DNA of 64,000 nucleotides from UBA1351 sp965140555 (GCA_965140555.1 OZ223259.1:2046001-2110000), one strand, 5' to 3'. Positions 15,445 through 24,669 are shown, counted from the first letter of the stretch. Program-made: numbers and translations. The notes: generated by a model not told the origin, from the sequence alone.

Positions 15445-16014
15445 ATGGATTTTTTGGAATTCCTATTTGGCTGGATAGAAAAGGTGGATCCGAAAGCACT
15501 TATTCTCGGATTCTCAGCAATAGGAGCCGGATTTGCAATGATCGCAGGGATTGGTCCCGGAATCGGTCAGGGGTTTGCAGCCGGTAAAGCTGCGGAAGCA
15601 GTTGGAAACAACCCGGATAAAGGCGGGCGTCCTGCGACTCTTGTTATGCTTCTTGGAGCGGCAGTTGCAGAGACTTCAGGTATCTTTTCATTGGTTGTTG
15701 CCATTATTATGCTGTTTGCCAACCCGTTAGTCGGGCGATTAGGGACAACAGTAGGCGCCTCCAGTGAAGCCGGAACAGCCCTTATTCTTGCTGCGTGTGG
15801 ATTAGGAGCCGGTCTTGCTATGATTGCCGGAATCGGACCCGGAATTGGTCAAGGATTTGCAGCCGGAAAAGGTGCAGAAGCAGTAGGTAAGCGCCCTAAG
15901 TTGCAAAGTGCTGTTATCAGGACAATGTTACTTGGGCAAGCAGTCGCACAAACAACAGGCATTTACGCACTCATTATTGCGTTATTGTTATTGTTTGTCA
16001 ACGTATTAGTTTAA
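15445..16014 (+). CDS. atpE: ATP synthase c subunit, duplicated four-helix form with one ion site
   Basis: The protein has 189 residues, about twice the usual length. The ATG at 15445 is preferred to the GTG at 15433 because GAGGTG then lies nine bases away. Two hairpins are fused. Hairpin 1 has PGIGQG and AVAETSGIF with the ion-binding Glu76. Hairpin 2 has PGIGQG and AVAQTTGIY, where Gln169 replaces the Glu. Gln in PGIGQG and Glu-Thr are the hallmarks of Na+-binding c subunits. A V-type-like c subunit with a single ion site per four helices, beside an ordinary c subunit, is known from the hybrid rotor of Acetobacterium woodii. The same arrangement is inferred here. Confidence 0.93.
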   Translation: MDFLEFLFGWIEKVDPKALILGFSAIGAGFAMIAGIGPGIGQGFAAGKAAEAVGNNPDKGGRPATLVMLLGAAVAETSGIFSLVVAIIMLFANPLVGRLGTTVGASSEAGTALILAACGLGAGLAMIAGIGPGIGQGFAAGKGAEAVGKRPKLQSAVIRTMLLGQAVAQTTGIYALIIALLLLFVNVLV

Positions 16015-16047
16015 TCATTAAATAAGGATTTTAAGGAGGAATACATC

Positions 16048-16320
16048 ATGATTGATGGAAGAGCTTTAATTTTAGCATGTTCAGCAATTGGTGCAGGTTT
16101 AGCAATGATCGCAGGTATCGGTCCTGGTATCGGTCAAGGTTTCGCAGCAGGAAAAGGTGCGGAAGCAGTTGGACGCCAACCGGGTGCTCAAAGTGACGTT
16201 GTTCGTACTATGCTTTTAGGTGCAGCGGTAGCCGAAACAACAGGTATCTATGGTTTGATTATTGCTATCATTTTACTATTTGCTAACCCGCTTATCTCAA
16301 CTTACGAAAAAGGTATGTAA
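16048..16320 (+). CDS. atpE: ATP synthase c subunit, two-helix Na+ type
   Basis: The protein has 90 residues, with AAGGAGG before the ATG. One helical hairpin carries PGIGQG in helix 1 and AVAETTGIYGL in helix 2 (Glu63), the pattern of Na+-translocating c rings. It is closely similar to the second half of the fused subunit immediately upstream but keeps the Glu. It should mix with the larger c subunit in one ring. Confidence 0.96.
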   Translation: MIDGRALILACSAIGAGLAMIAGIGPGIGQGFAAGKGAEAVGRQPGAQSDVVRTMLLGAAVAETTGIYGLIIAIILLFANPLISTYEKGM

Positions 16321-16369
16321 TACGCCTTCATTATGTAAATGAAACTTGGAATGAAAGGAGGCAAATAGA

Positions 16370-16963
16370 TTGACGAATCTAGTGATTGCATTAGGAAATC
16401 TTTCTCCTGTGGTGACTTTTCTAACTGCGGATAGCCCGACTGCTGATAAAACCCGTATTCTTGGGTTTGATCTGCAAACGCTATTCCAGGTTGGAGCACA
16501 ACTTGTTGCAGCATTGCTGTTATTCTATGTACTGGGTAGATTGTTGTTCAATCCTGTACGCGATATCTTGAGAAAGCGTCGTGAAGAGATTGCATCATCC
16601 TACGACCATATAGAGAAAGAAACTCATGAAGTCGAAGCACTCAAAAAAGACTATGAGGAAAAAATTCGTAATATCAAAGCGGAAGCAGATAAGATTATGG
16701 CGCAAGCCCATTCTAAAGCTGTTGCTCGTGAGGACGAAATCGTCAAAGAGGCTCACGAAGAAGCGAATCGCATTATGCAACGTGCGCATCTTGAAATTGA
16801 ACGCGAACGTGAATTGATGAAAGATGATATTCGCAATGAAATTGTCGAAGTGGCAACACTGATGGCCGGTAAATTTGTTGAGTCATCATTAAGTGAAGAG
16901 AAACAACGCGTACTCATTAATGAGACTTTAAATGAAATGGGTGAAGACACATGGCAGGATTAG
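16370..16963 (+). CDS. atpF: ATP synthase subunit b
   Basis: The protein has 197 residues from a TTG at 16370, eight bases after AAAGGAGG. One membrane helix (about residues 43-62, VGAQLVAALLLFYVLGRLLF) is followed by the long charged coiled coil of the peripheral stalk (RKRREEIASSYDHIEKETHEVEAL onward). The N-terminal 40 residues before the helix are longer than usual. It overlaps atpH by 13 bases. Confidence 0.93.
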   Translation: MTNLVIALGNLSPVVTFLTADSPTADKTRILGFDLQTLFQVGAQLVAALLLFYVLGRLLFNPVRDILRKRREEIASSYDHIEKETHEVEALKKDYEEKIRNIKAEADKIMAQAHSKAVAREDEIVKEAHEEANRIMQRAHLEIERERELMKDDIRNEIVEVATLMAGKFVESSLSEEKQRVLINETLNEMGEDTWQD

Positions 16964-17493
16964 TCGAAAAACGATATGGACAAGCGCTTTTCGAATTAGT
17001 TCTGGAATCGGAACACCCTGATGAGCGTGAAGAAGAAATTCGAATTGTCAGCGCAAGTTTAGAAGAAGATGATGCGTTAATCGATGTATTGAGGCATCCA
17101 AAATTAAACGTTGATGATAAGATAAAGATGGTTGAGTCCATTTTTACAGATAAGGTCAGTCAAGATCTTATTGGATTTTTAGTATTGGCGATTCAAAAAA
17201 AACGACAGGAAAACATCGTCGATATACTAAACTATACTTTGCAGAAATTGGATGAAGAAAAAGGTTATGTGAATGCATATGTGACCAGTGCAAAGCCTTT
17301 ATCTGAAGAAGATGGTGCGCGACTCAAGGAAAAACTCGAGTCAACGACCAAGAAAAAAATTACGTTGATAACTGAGGTGGATGAATCTCTCATTGGTGGA
17401 TTAACGGTACGTATTCACGATCGCATTGTGGATCATTCCATCAAGTCTTCGTTACAGCGTATGGCGCGTACACTTTACGATGCAAAAGTATAA
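16951..17493 (+). CDS. atpH: ATP synthase subunit delta
   Basis: The protein has 180 residues. The N-terminal helical bundle (VEKRYGQALFELVLES) is typical, as is the C-terminal GGLTVRIHDRIVDHSIKSSLQRM. It joins the peripheral stalk to the F1 head. Its start lies inside the atpF end, which suggests translational coupling. Confidence 0.95.
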   Translation: MAGLVEKRYGQALFELVLESEHPDEREEEIRIVSASLEEDDALIDVLRHPKLNVDDKIKMVESIFTDKVSQDLIGFLVLAIQKKRQENIVDILNYTLQKLDEEKGYVNAYVTSAKPLSEEDGARLKEKLESTTKKKITLITEVDESLIGGLTVRIHDRIVDHSIKSSLQRMARTLYDAKV

Positions 17494-17524
17494 ATCAAAA
17501 AAAGAAAGGCGGTAGATTCTCGGT

Positions 17525-19042
17525 ATGAAATTAAGACCAGAAGAAATCAGTTCTGTCATCAAAGAGCAGATTAAACGTTATAAAACCGATCTTGAAGTAG
17601 CCGATGTCGGAACGGTTATTCAAGTGGCCGATGGAATCGCCCGTATCCATGGATTAGAAACAGCAATGGCAGGTGAGTTGCTAGAATTTCCAGGTGATGT
17701 TTATGGTATGGTACTTAACCTTGAAGAAGACAATGTAGGTGCCGTACTCATGGGTGATGATATGAATATCAGCGAAGGTGACATCGTTAAAGCCACAGGG
17801 CGTGTAGTTGAAGTTCCTGTTGGTGATGCACTGAAAGGCCGTGTTGTGAATGCAATCGGACAACCGATTGATGGCAAAGGTCCTATTAATACGACCAAAT
17901 TTAGACCGACTGAGCGTGTTGCTCACGGTGTTATCGCACGTAAATCCGTTGATACCCCACTTCAGACAGGTATTAAATCCATTGATGCGATGATCCCTAT
18001 CGGACGTGGACAACGGGAACTCATTATCGGTGATCGACAAACCGGTAAGACAGCGATTGCTATCGATACAATTATTAACCAAAAGCAAGAAAATGTTTTG
18101 TGTATTTATGTAGCCATCGGACAAAAGGCATCCACGGTTGCAGGTATTTTGAAGACATTGGAAGCTAACGGTGCAATGGATTATACAACGATTGTAGCAG
18201 CTACAGCATCAGAACTTGCTCCATTGCAGTTCTTGGCGCCTTATTCCGGTTGTGCAATCGGTGAAGAATGGATGGAAGAAGGTAAGGATGTTCTCATTAT
18301 CTATGATGATTTATCCAAACATGCGGTAGCTTACCGTGCCATGTCATTACTTCTTCGTAGGCCACCAGGACGTGAAGCTTATCCGGGTGATGTTTTCTAC
18401 TTGCATTCCCGTTTGCTAGAGCGTGCAGCTCGTTTGAATGATAGCCTAGGCGGCGGTTCGTTAACGGCGTTACCTATAATTGAAACACAAGCAGGAGATA
18501 TTTCAGCGTATGTACCAACAAACGTTATCTCCATTACAGACGGACAGATTTTCTTGGAAACAGAGTTATTTAACTCCGGTTTCAGACCTGCGATTAATGC
18601 CGGGTTATCCGTATCCCGTGTTGGTGGTGCGGCCCAAATTAAAGCGATGAAGAAAATCGCCGGACCGATTCGTGTGGAATTGGCTCAATATCGTGAATTG
18701 GCAGCCTTTGCACAGTTTGGCTCCGATCTAGATAAAGATACAAGAGATCGTCTTGCTCAAGGTGAGCGTATCATGGAAGTGTTAAAACAACCTCAATATG
18801 CACCGATGAATGTTGCGGACCAGATATTGATACTTTTTGCAGTAACTCGTAAATATCTGATGGAATTTGATGTTGATCAAGTTAAACTCTATGAACAGAA
18901 ATTCTTAGAATTTGTGGATACGCGTTATCCTGAAGTTAAGAAAGCTGTAAAAGAAAAAGACGGATTGACAAAAGAATTAGATGCAAAGTTAACATCAATT
19001 TGCGACGAATTCCAAGATGAGTTCAAACGTACTTTAGGATAG
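17525..19042 (+). CDS. atpA: ATP synthase subunit alpha
   Basis: The protein has 505 residues, the usual length. It has an N-terminal beta-barrel domain, the P-loop GDRQTGKTAIAID, and the signature region PAINAGLSVSRVGGAAQ. It forms the non-catalytic nucleotide sites of F1. AAAGAAAGGCGG precedes the start. Confidence 0.98.
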   Translation: MKLRPEEISSVIKEQIKRYKTDLEVADVGTVIQVADGIARIHGLETAMAGELLEFPGDVYGMVLNLEEDNVGAVLMGDDMNISEGDIVKATGRVVEVPVGDALKGRVVNAIGQPIDGKGPINTTKFRPTERVAHGVIARKSVDTPLQTGIKSIDAMIPIGRGQRELIIGDRQTGKTAIAIDTIINQKQENVLCIYVAIGQKASTVAGILKTLEANGAMDYTTIVAATASELAPLQFLAPYSGCAIGEEWMEEGKDVLIIYDDLSKHAVAYRAMSLLLRRPPGREAYPGDVFYLHSRLLERAARLNDSLGGGSLTALPIIETQAGDISAYVPTNVISITDGQIFLETELFNSGFRPAINAGLSVSRVGGAAQIKAMKKIAGPIRVELAQYRELAAFAQFGSDLDKDTRDRLAQGERIMEVLKQPQYAPMNVADQILILFAVTRKYLMEFDVDQVKLYEQKFLEFVDTRYPEVKKAVKEKDGLTKELDAKLTSICDEFQDEFKRTLG

Positions 19043-19051
19043 GATGATGAT

Positions 19052-19909
19052 ATGGCTTCTATTAGAGAAATAAAGCGCCGTAAAGTCAGTGTTACAAGTA
19101 CACAACAAATTACAAAAGCAATGAATCTTGTTGCGACAGCAAAATTACAACGTGCTAAAGCTGAAGCTGAAGCGACAAGACCTTACTTTCAAACGATTCA
19201 TAAAACAATTTCTTCCATACTTGCGCAAACGACCGGTGTGTCCCATCCATTTTTGGAACAAAGGGGCGGCAATCGCAATTTGTATGTGGTCATCACATCC
19301 AATAGAGGATTAGCGGGTGGTTACAATAGTAATGTAGGGAAAATGGTTGTGAATCATGAAGGTGCTAAAGGCGATAACAAGATCATTGCTGTCGGTAAAC
19401 GTGGTGCGGAATATCTCAGAAAGCGTCAAATGGAAATCTACTCAACGCATAATGAAATGCTGGATAGTCCGGGATATAATCATGCGATGCAACTGGGAGA
19501 TGAAATCCTTGAATTGTATATGAACAATGAAGTGGATAATGTCTATTTGGTATACACACATTTCCAATCTGCGTTAACGCAAGAACCGATGCTTATGAAG
19601 GTGATTCCGGCAGAAGCAGGTGAATTTGAAGAAGAAGAATCTGAAGATTCATCGGTTATGTCCTTTGAACCATCACCGGAAGATGTACTTGAACAGATTC
19701 TGCCAAAATATGTCAGCAGTCTGATCTACGGAGCATTGAAAGAGTCTGTTGCCAGTGAGCATGGTGCAAGAATGACAGCCATGGACTCTGCAACGAAGAA
19801 TGCAACAGAAATGATTGATAAATTGTCACTGCAATATAACCGTGCCCGTCAATCTGCAATTACGCAAGAAATTACAGAAATTGTCGGTGGTGCAGAAGCA
19901 TTACAATAA
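19052..19909 (+). CDS. atpG: ATP synthase subunit gamma
   Basis: The protein has 285 residues. Both ends form the long coiled-coil shaft (N-terminal IREIKRRKVSVTSTQQITKAMNLVATAKLQ and a C-terminal segment with MTAMDSATKNATEMIDKL). The conserved ITSNRGLAGGYN lies in the Rossmann-like part. It turns inside the alpha-beta ring, connecting it to the c ring. Confidence 0.97.
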   Translation: MASIREIKRRKVSVTSTQQITKAMNLVATAKLQRAKAEAEATRPYFQTIHKTISSILAQTTGVSHPFLEQRGGNRNLYVVITSNRGLAGGYNSNVGKMVVNHEGAKGDNKIIAVGKRGAEYLRKRQMEIYSTHNEMLDSPGYNHAMQLGDEILELYMNNEVDNVYLVYTHFQSALTQEPMLMKVIPAEAGEFEEEESEDSSVMSFEPSPEDVLEQILPKYVSSLIYGALKESVASEHGARMTAMDSATKNATEMIDKLSLQYNRARQSAITQEITEIVGGAEALQ

Positions 19910-19921
19910 TAAAAAGATTAA

Positions 19922-19964
19922 CCGGACAAAAGTATATAGTTGAACTTTTGTCGGGCTAATCATA
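19922..19964 (+). repeat. repeat A, copy 2: hairpin between atpG and atpD
   Basis: CCGGACAAAAG pairs with CTTTTGTCGGG around TATATAGTTGAA, followed by CTAATCAT. The same sequence, split by an insertion, lies at 5098-5210. No T-tract follows, so it is unlikely to be a strong terminator; it may tune stability or processing of the atp message in front of atpD. Confidence 0.7.
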
Positions 19965-19983
19965 AGAAGGAGTGAGAACATAA

Positions 19984-21372
19984 ATGGAAAACAAAGGTAT
20001 TGGAAAAATCACTCAAATTATTGGTGCCGTTTTAGATGTTAAATTTAGTGCTGATACATTACCGGCATTATATAATGCTGTTACCATTCAACGTAAAAAT
20101 GGCGAAGAGCTTATTGTTGAGGTAGCACAACATTTGGGTGATGATACAGTACGCTGTATCTCCATGGGCCCGACAGATGGTCTTGTACGCGGAATGGAAG
20201 CCGTTAATACCGGTAGTCCGATTTCCGTACCTGTTGGAGAAAAAACGCTTGGACGTATGTTCAATGTTTCAGGAGATCCGATTGATGAAAAACCGGCTCC
20301 TGAAGGCGCGCCAACATGGTCGATTCATCGTCAAGCACCAAAATTTGAAGATCAAGCTACAGAAACAGAAATTCTTGAAACTGGGATCAAGGTTGTTGAC
20401 TTACTTTGTCCTTATCAAAAAGGTGGTAAAATCGGATTGTTCGGTGGTGCCGGTGTTGGTAAAACCGTCCTTATTCAAGAGTTGATTCATAATATTGCAA
20501 CAGAACATGGTGGTTTCTCTGTATTTACGGGCGTTGGCGAACGTACCCGTGAAGGGAATGACTTGTATTATGAGATGATTGAATCCGGTGTTATTGATAA
20601 GACAACCATGGTGTTCGGTCAAATGAATGAGCCACCAGGCGCCAGAATGCGCGTCGGTCTTACAGGATTGACCATGGCAGAATACTTCCGTGATGAAGGT
20701 GGTAAAGATGTGTTGTTATTCATTGACAACATCTTCCGTTTTACACAAGCGGGTTCTGAAGTTTCCGCCCTTCTTGGACGTATTCCAAGTGCCGTTGGTT
20801 ATCAACCGACATTGGCAACAGAGATGGGTGCTCTTCAAGAACGTATTACATCCACGAAAAAAGGTTCTATTACATCCATTCAAGCGGTATATGTACCGGC
20901 CGATGACTTAACTGACCCGGCTCCGGCGACAACATTTGCCCATTTGGATGCGACAACAAACCTTTCTCGTGCGATTGTTGAAAAAGGAATCTACCCTGCG
21001 GTGGATCCACTAGATTCTACATCACGTATCCTCGACCCTAATATTGTTGGGGAAGAGCATTATGGGGTTGCTCGTGGTGTACAGGAAATGTTACAACGTT
21101 ATAAAGAATTACAAGATATTATTGCTATCTTAGGTATGGATGAATTATCCGATGAAGATCGTATTCTTGTTGCTAGAGCTAGAAAGATTGAACGTTTCTT
21201 ATCACAACCATTCTTTGTTGCGGAAACATTCACAGGCTTAGATGGTCGATATGTACCGTTAAGTGAAACGATTCAAGGGTTCAAGGAAATTTTGGACGGT
21301 AAACACGATGAGATTCCTGAATCTGCATTTCTTATGGCAGGTACTATCAGTGATGTCTTAACACGAGTTTAG
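19984..21372 (+). CDS. atpD: ATP synthase subunit beta
   Basis: The protein has 462 residues. The catalytic P-loop GGAGVGKTVL, the GERTREGNDLY motif with the catalytic Glu, and the DELSDED sequence (the DELSEED lever) are present. It carries the catalytic sites. The ATG follows AAGGAG by 11 bases, after the repeat A hairpin. Confidence 0.98.
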   Translation: MENKGIGKITQIIGAVLDVKFSADTLPALYNAVTIQRKNGEELIVEVAQHLGDDTVRCISMGPTDGLVRGMEAVNTGSPISVPVGEKTLGRMFNVSGDPIDEKPAPEGAPTWSIHRQAPKFEDQATETEILETGIKVVDLLCPYQKGGKIGLFGGAGVGKTVLIQELIHNIATEHGGFSVFTGVGERTREGNDLYYEMIESGVIDKTTMVFGQMNEPPGARMRVGLTGLTMAEYFRDEGGKDVLLFIDNIFRFTQAGSEVSALLGRIPSAVGYQPTLATEMGALQERITSTKKGSITSIQAVYVPADDLTDPAPATTFAHLDATTNLSRAIVEKGIYPAVDPLDSTSRILDPNIVGEEHYGVARGVQEMLQRYKELQDIIAILGMDELSDEDRILVARARKIERFLSQPFFVAETFTGLDGRYVPLSETIQGFKEILDGKHDEIPESAFLMAGTISDVLTRV

Positions 21373-21383
21373 AAGGTGGTCGT

Positions 21384-21803
21384 ATGGCAGATAATACGTT
21401 TCTATTTACGATTATTACACCCGATGGCAAGTTTTATGATGATCAAGTAGAACAGGTAACCATTCATACAACAGAGGGAGATATGGGGATATTATATGAC
21501 CATGCTCCAACGACGGTTGCCCTTTCTACAGGGATTTGTGCCATCAAAAAAGACGGAAAAGAGATACGTGGTTTGGTACATGGCGGTTTTACGGAAATAA
21601 AAGAAACAGGTGTTGTTTTATTACCGGATGCAGCCGAATGGCCTCAGGCCATTGATATTGAACGAGCGAAGCGCGCTAAAGAGCGTGCTGAGCAGTTGTT
21701 GGAATCAAGTGATGACAGTGTTAATAAAGATAGAGCTAAAAAAGCTCTTGAGCGTGCTGCGACTCGCTTGGAAGTTATGGAATGGTATGACGGACATAAC
21801 TAA
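21384..21803 (+). CDS. atpC: ATP synthase subunit epsilon
   Basis: The protein has 139 residues. The N-terminal beta sandwich is typical (ITPDGKFYDDQVEQVTIHTTEGDMGIL, with HAPTTVALSTG). The C-terminal helical hairpin, rich in Ala, Arg and Lys, can brake ATP hydrolysis. It is the last gene of the operon, four bases before the terminator. Confidence 0.95.
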   Translation: MADNTFLFTIITPDGKFYDDQVEQVTIHTTEGDMGILYDHAPTTVALSTGICAIKKDGKEIRGLVHGGFTEIKETGVVLLPDAAEWPQAIDIERAKRAKERAEQLLESSDDSVNKDRAKKALERAATRLEVMEWYDGHN

Positions 21804-21806
21804 TAT

Positions 21807-21843
21807 AAAAAAGATCTCAAGAGAACTTGGGGTCTTTTTTTTT
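21807..21843 (+). terminator. intrinsic terminator of the atp operon
   Basis: AAAAAGATCTCAAG pairs with CTTGGGGTCTTTTT (two G-T wobbles) around AGAA, followed by further T residues. Confidence 0.85.
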
Positions 21844-21891
21844 ACAATTTTATTTTTTCTGGTGGTGTCATAAAAATCCCTTTGCAAAACA

Positions 21892-21900
21892 TGTTATAAT
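21892..21900 (+). promoter_or_regulatory. extended -10 promoter before the OYE-family gene
   Basis: TG-T-TATAAT is an extended -10 element 47 bp before the start codon. No convincing -35 box lies 17 bases upstream. Confidence 0.55.
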
Positions 21901-21946
21901 AGTAAAGGAAAGTTGATTTGACAGATAGATGACAGGAGGAATTGAC

Positions 21947-22963
21947 ATGGAGATGTTTAAACCTTATTCCCTAAAAAATATAACACTAAATAATAGAATT
22001 GTTATGCCCCCAATGTGTATGTACTCGGCAGGAAATGACGGCGAAGTAACGGAGTTTCATAAAACGCATTATATGACTAGAGCAATTGGTGGGGTCGGAC
22101 TTATCATTATAGAGGCAACCGGTGTTGCAGAGAATGGGAGAATTTCAGATTATGATCTTGGATTATGGAATGATAAGCAACGGGATGCATTGAAACCACT
22201 CGTGACATCCTTAAAAGAAGCAGGTGCTGTTACAGGTATTCAACTGAACCATGGAGGTCGTAAGTATGTGGGAAGCACAGAACCGCTTATAGGACCCTCA
22301 TCTCTTCCTTTTGATGAGGAAAGTGCGACGCCTTGTGCCATGAGCCAGCAAGACATTGACACAGTGATTCAAGCCTTTCAAGATGCAGCTAAGCGTGCTG
22401 ATGAGGCTGGGTTTGATACCCTTCAAATTCATAGTGCTCATGGTTATCTCTTGCATCAGTTTTTATCGCCGATTAGTAATCAACGAACGGATAGATATGG
22501 CGGTAGCTTAGAGAATCGGACGCGATTGTTGGAAGAAGTTTTAAGGGCGGTAAGAGCAGTATGGCCCAAGGAAAAACTTCTTATGGTTCGTGTCTCAGCA
22601 ACAGACTATGTTGAAGGCGGTATTGGTATAGACGAGATGGTTCAAATTATAAACCATATAAAACCGTTAGTGGATATGGTGGATGTTAGTTCAGGAGGAA
22701 ATATACGGGCTTCTATAGCTTTGCATCCCGGTTATCAAGTACCATTGGCCCAGGCCATTAAAGAGCAATGTCAGTTGCCGACTATTGCTGTCGGTCTGAT
22801 TGAATCATCACAGATGGTAAACGAAATTATCGGTAATAAGAGAGCTGATCTTGTTGCGTTAGGTCGGGAGTTGTTACGCAATCCCTATTATGTGTTGCAA
22901 CAAGCAAGGGATTATAGGATTGAGGTTGAATTTCCGAGACAATATCGGCGCGGATTTCATTAG
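21947..22963 (+). CDS. namA: NADPH dehydrogenase, old yellow enzyme family (YqjM/NamA-like)
   Basis: The protein has 338 residues, the length of Bacillus YqjM. The ATG at 21947 follows AGGAGG; the ATG at 21929 precedes that site and is rejected. The class-specific MPPMCMYSA (the redox-tuning Cys), IQLNHGGRK, the catalytic pair IHSAHGYLLHQFLSP, and NQRTDRYGGSLENR are all present. It is an FMN enzyme that reduces activated C=C bonds with NADPH. The unknown gene downstream starts 24 bp later and is probably cotranscribed. Confidence 0.93.
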   Translation: MEMFKPYSLKNITLNNRIVMPPMCMYSAGNDGEVTEFHKTHYMTRAIGGVGLIIIEATGVAENGRISDYDLGLWNDKQRDALKPLVTSLKEAGAVTGIQLNHGGRKYVGSTEPLIGPSSLPFDEESATPCAMSQQDIDTVIQAFQDAAKRADEAGFDTLQIHSAHGYLLHQFLSPISNQRTDRYGGSLENRTRLLEEVLRAVRAVWPKEKLLMVRVSATDYVEGGIGIDEMVQIINHIKPLVDMVDVSSGGNIRASIALHPGYQVPLAQAIKEQCQLPTIAVGLIESSQMVNEIIGNKRADLVALGRELLRNPYYVLQQARDYRIEVEFPRQYRRGFH

Positions 22964-22986
22964 AAGTCTAGAGGAGGAGAGATTGT

Positions 22987-23898
22987 ATGCGAACATTTCG
23001 AATGAATATATGGCAATTAGGAATACTCATCATATTATTTATCATACTCATTATCGCAACGATAACCTATTATCGGCAATATGTTCCGAAAGCCCAGGAT
23101 GTGGAGTCTGCACGACTCATATATCAGAAGGAAAAAGAAGGAAATATGTTGACGTTTGAAGAGCCGGAGAACATATTGGATATTATTCATTTGCATGAGC
23201 AATTGAAGGAGGACACGACACCTAATAAAACGGATGGTGACGGAGAATATGGAACGATAGAGATAAATTATGCGTTAAAATCCGGTCGCTTGAAAACCTA
23301 TCGATTTGATAACGTCTACAATGTCGATGAAAAACTTCGCACCCTTAAAGAATCTGCTGAATATAAGGAACAAATGTTTACGGTCTTCAACGTTAATGTT
23401 GAAAATGTTGATTGGGTGAAGGTTGAAGCAGATTATGGAAGTCGATACAGAGGTTACGAGGTAACAGATGTTGGGATGATTGCTCGCTTACTAGAAACAG
23501 CTAAAAATCAGATTATCACCTTGAATATGGAAGAAGATTTGATGGATGTTGGATATATAACCTTTTATGATGCGGATGGAGCGGACTTATCTCGAGTAAG
23601 GATATATCGAGAGTATGAGCCGTGGACATCTGTATTGAGCAACATGCCGGAATTATTGAATATATATGTCCAGCCATCGGAAGTATCTCATATCGAAGTG
23701 GTGAATGTGGAAACGGAACAACAAATTAATCTACAAGGTGAAGCTGAGATACAGATGATTTTAGATCATATGTATTTATATCATAATGAAGATGAAGTAT
23801 ATTCTGTCACACTCTATTTTAAAGAGGAGTCTCTAACGCCATGGAGTGGCATGTTAAAAGAAGGGAATATTCCGGAATACATTCGGAATGCATTCTAA
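22987..23898 (+). CDS. membrane-anchored protein of unknown function
   Basis: The protein has 303 residues; GGAGGAGA precedes the ATG. One N-terminal hydrophobic helix (residues about 8-27) is followed by an extracellular part with many strands. Segments such as LTFEEPENILDIIHLHEQL, a Y-x-L-K-S-G-R strand and YRFDNVYNVDEKL vaguely recall extracytoplasmic domains attached to ABC-2 permeases (DUF6449-like), but this is only a resemblance. No catalytic motif is visible. The gene lies between namA and the cyclase-family gene with short gaps (23 and 19 bp), so the three may form one operon. Confidence 0.75.
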   Translation: MRTFRMNIWQLGILIILFIILIIATITYYRQYVPKAQDVESARLIYQKEKEGNMLTFEEPENILDIIHLHEQLKEDTTPNKTDGDGEYGTIEINYALKSGRLKTYRFDNVYNVDEKLRTLKESAEYKEQMFTVFNVNVENVDWVKVEADYGSRYRGYEVTDVGMIARLLETAKNQIITLNMEEDLMDVGYITFYDADGADLSRVRIYREYEPWTSVLSNMPELLNIYVQPSEVSHIEVVNVETEQQINLQGEAEIQMILDHMYLYHNEDEVYSVTLYFKEESLTPWSGMLKEGNIPEYIRNAF

Positions 23899-23917
23899 AA
23901 ATGAGAGGGCGGTACAC

Positions 23918-24547
23918 ATGAAAATTTATGATCTGACATATCCTATTGAGACAGGAATGCCTGTTTTTCCTGGAGATGCCGATACACAAGTGACACAGAC
24001 AACTTCCGTTATGAATGAAGGCTACTGTACGTATCATATCAAAGCAACAAATCATTGTGGAACCCATATAGACAGTCCGGCACACATGCTAGAACGTGGG
24101 ATAAGAATTCAGGATCTGCCCCTTGAAAGGTGTATCGGTCGAGGGCAGATTCTGGATTGCAGACAAAGAATTGATGGGGATGGATGCATTTTTTATGACA
24201 CGGATTTGGTAAGGAATGTAGAGGAAGAAGACATACTGTTCTTTTTCACAGGATGGTCACAATATTACGGGACAGATGATTATTATCATGCTCATCCCAT
24301 TCTGGACCAAGAGTGGATCACTTTTTTTCAAGAAAAAAGAATAAAGATAATCGGAATGGATATGCCGTCACCGGACTATTATCCCTTTCCCTTTCATCAC
24401 ACGCTATTTGAAGCCGGTATATATATGATAGAGAATCTCGCTCATTTGGAACAGGTAAGAAACCTTTCCGCAGAGGCTAGATTTATGGTTGTTCCCCTTC
24501 AATGGGATTTGGACGGTAGTTGGGTACGTGTATGGATACAAGACTAA
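23918..24547 (+). CDS. cyclase-family metal-dependent hydrolase (kynurenine formamidase-like)
   Basis: The protein has 209 residues. The ATG at 23918 gives the usual N-terminus (MKIYDLTYPIETGMPVFPGD); an in-frame ATG at 23888 lies within the preceding gene. The family metal motif HCGTHIDSPAH is intact, and a second region has DMPSPD and HHTLFEAGIYMIENL. Members hydrolyse formyl-kynurenine, isatin or other amides, so the substrate is uncertain. No tryptophan-degradation gene is nearby. Confidence 0.88.
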   Translation: MKIYDLTYPIETGMPVFPGDADTQVTQTTSVMNEGYCTYHIKATNHCGTHIDSPAHMLERGIRIQDLPLERCIGRGQILDCRQRIDGDGCIFYDTDLVRNVEEEDILFFFTGWSQYYGTDDYYHAHPILDQEWITFFQEKRIKIIGMDMPSPDYYPFPFHHTLFEAGIYMIENLAHLEQVRNLSAEARFMVVPLQWDLDGSWVRVWIQD

Positions 24548-24575
24548 TGTAAACAGATTGTAATAATTGTTTCCT

Positions 24576-24602
24576 TTAGTCGGAAAGCAATAATGCCGAT
24601 AT
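24576..24602 (+). promoter_or_regulatory. possible SigD-type promoter of the surface-protein operon
   Basis: GCCGATAT (24595-24602) matches the -10 consensus GCCGATAA of motility sigma factors. TTAG lies 15 bases upstream at the -35 position, where the consensus is TAAA. The -35 match is weak. Confidence 0.3.
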
Positions 24603-24669
24603 TTATAAGAGGTTAGTCTGTCAAATGAATGATTTGATAAATGGAAAGATATGCTGAAGGAGAATTAAA

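Noticed and set aside
17681..18124. 147-codon minus-strand frame inside atpA
   Set aside because: It is the antisense shadow of a strongly conserved gene and has no expression signals.
23888..23917. Longer start for the cyclase-family gene
   Set aside because: The extra ten codons overlap the preceding gene and lack a ribosome binding site, while the later start gives the usual N-terminus.
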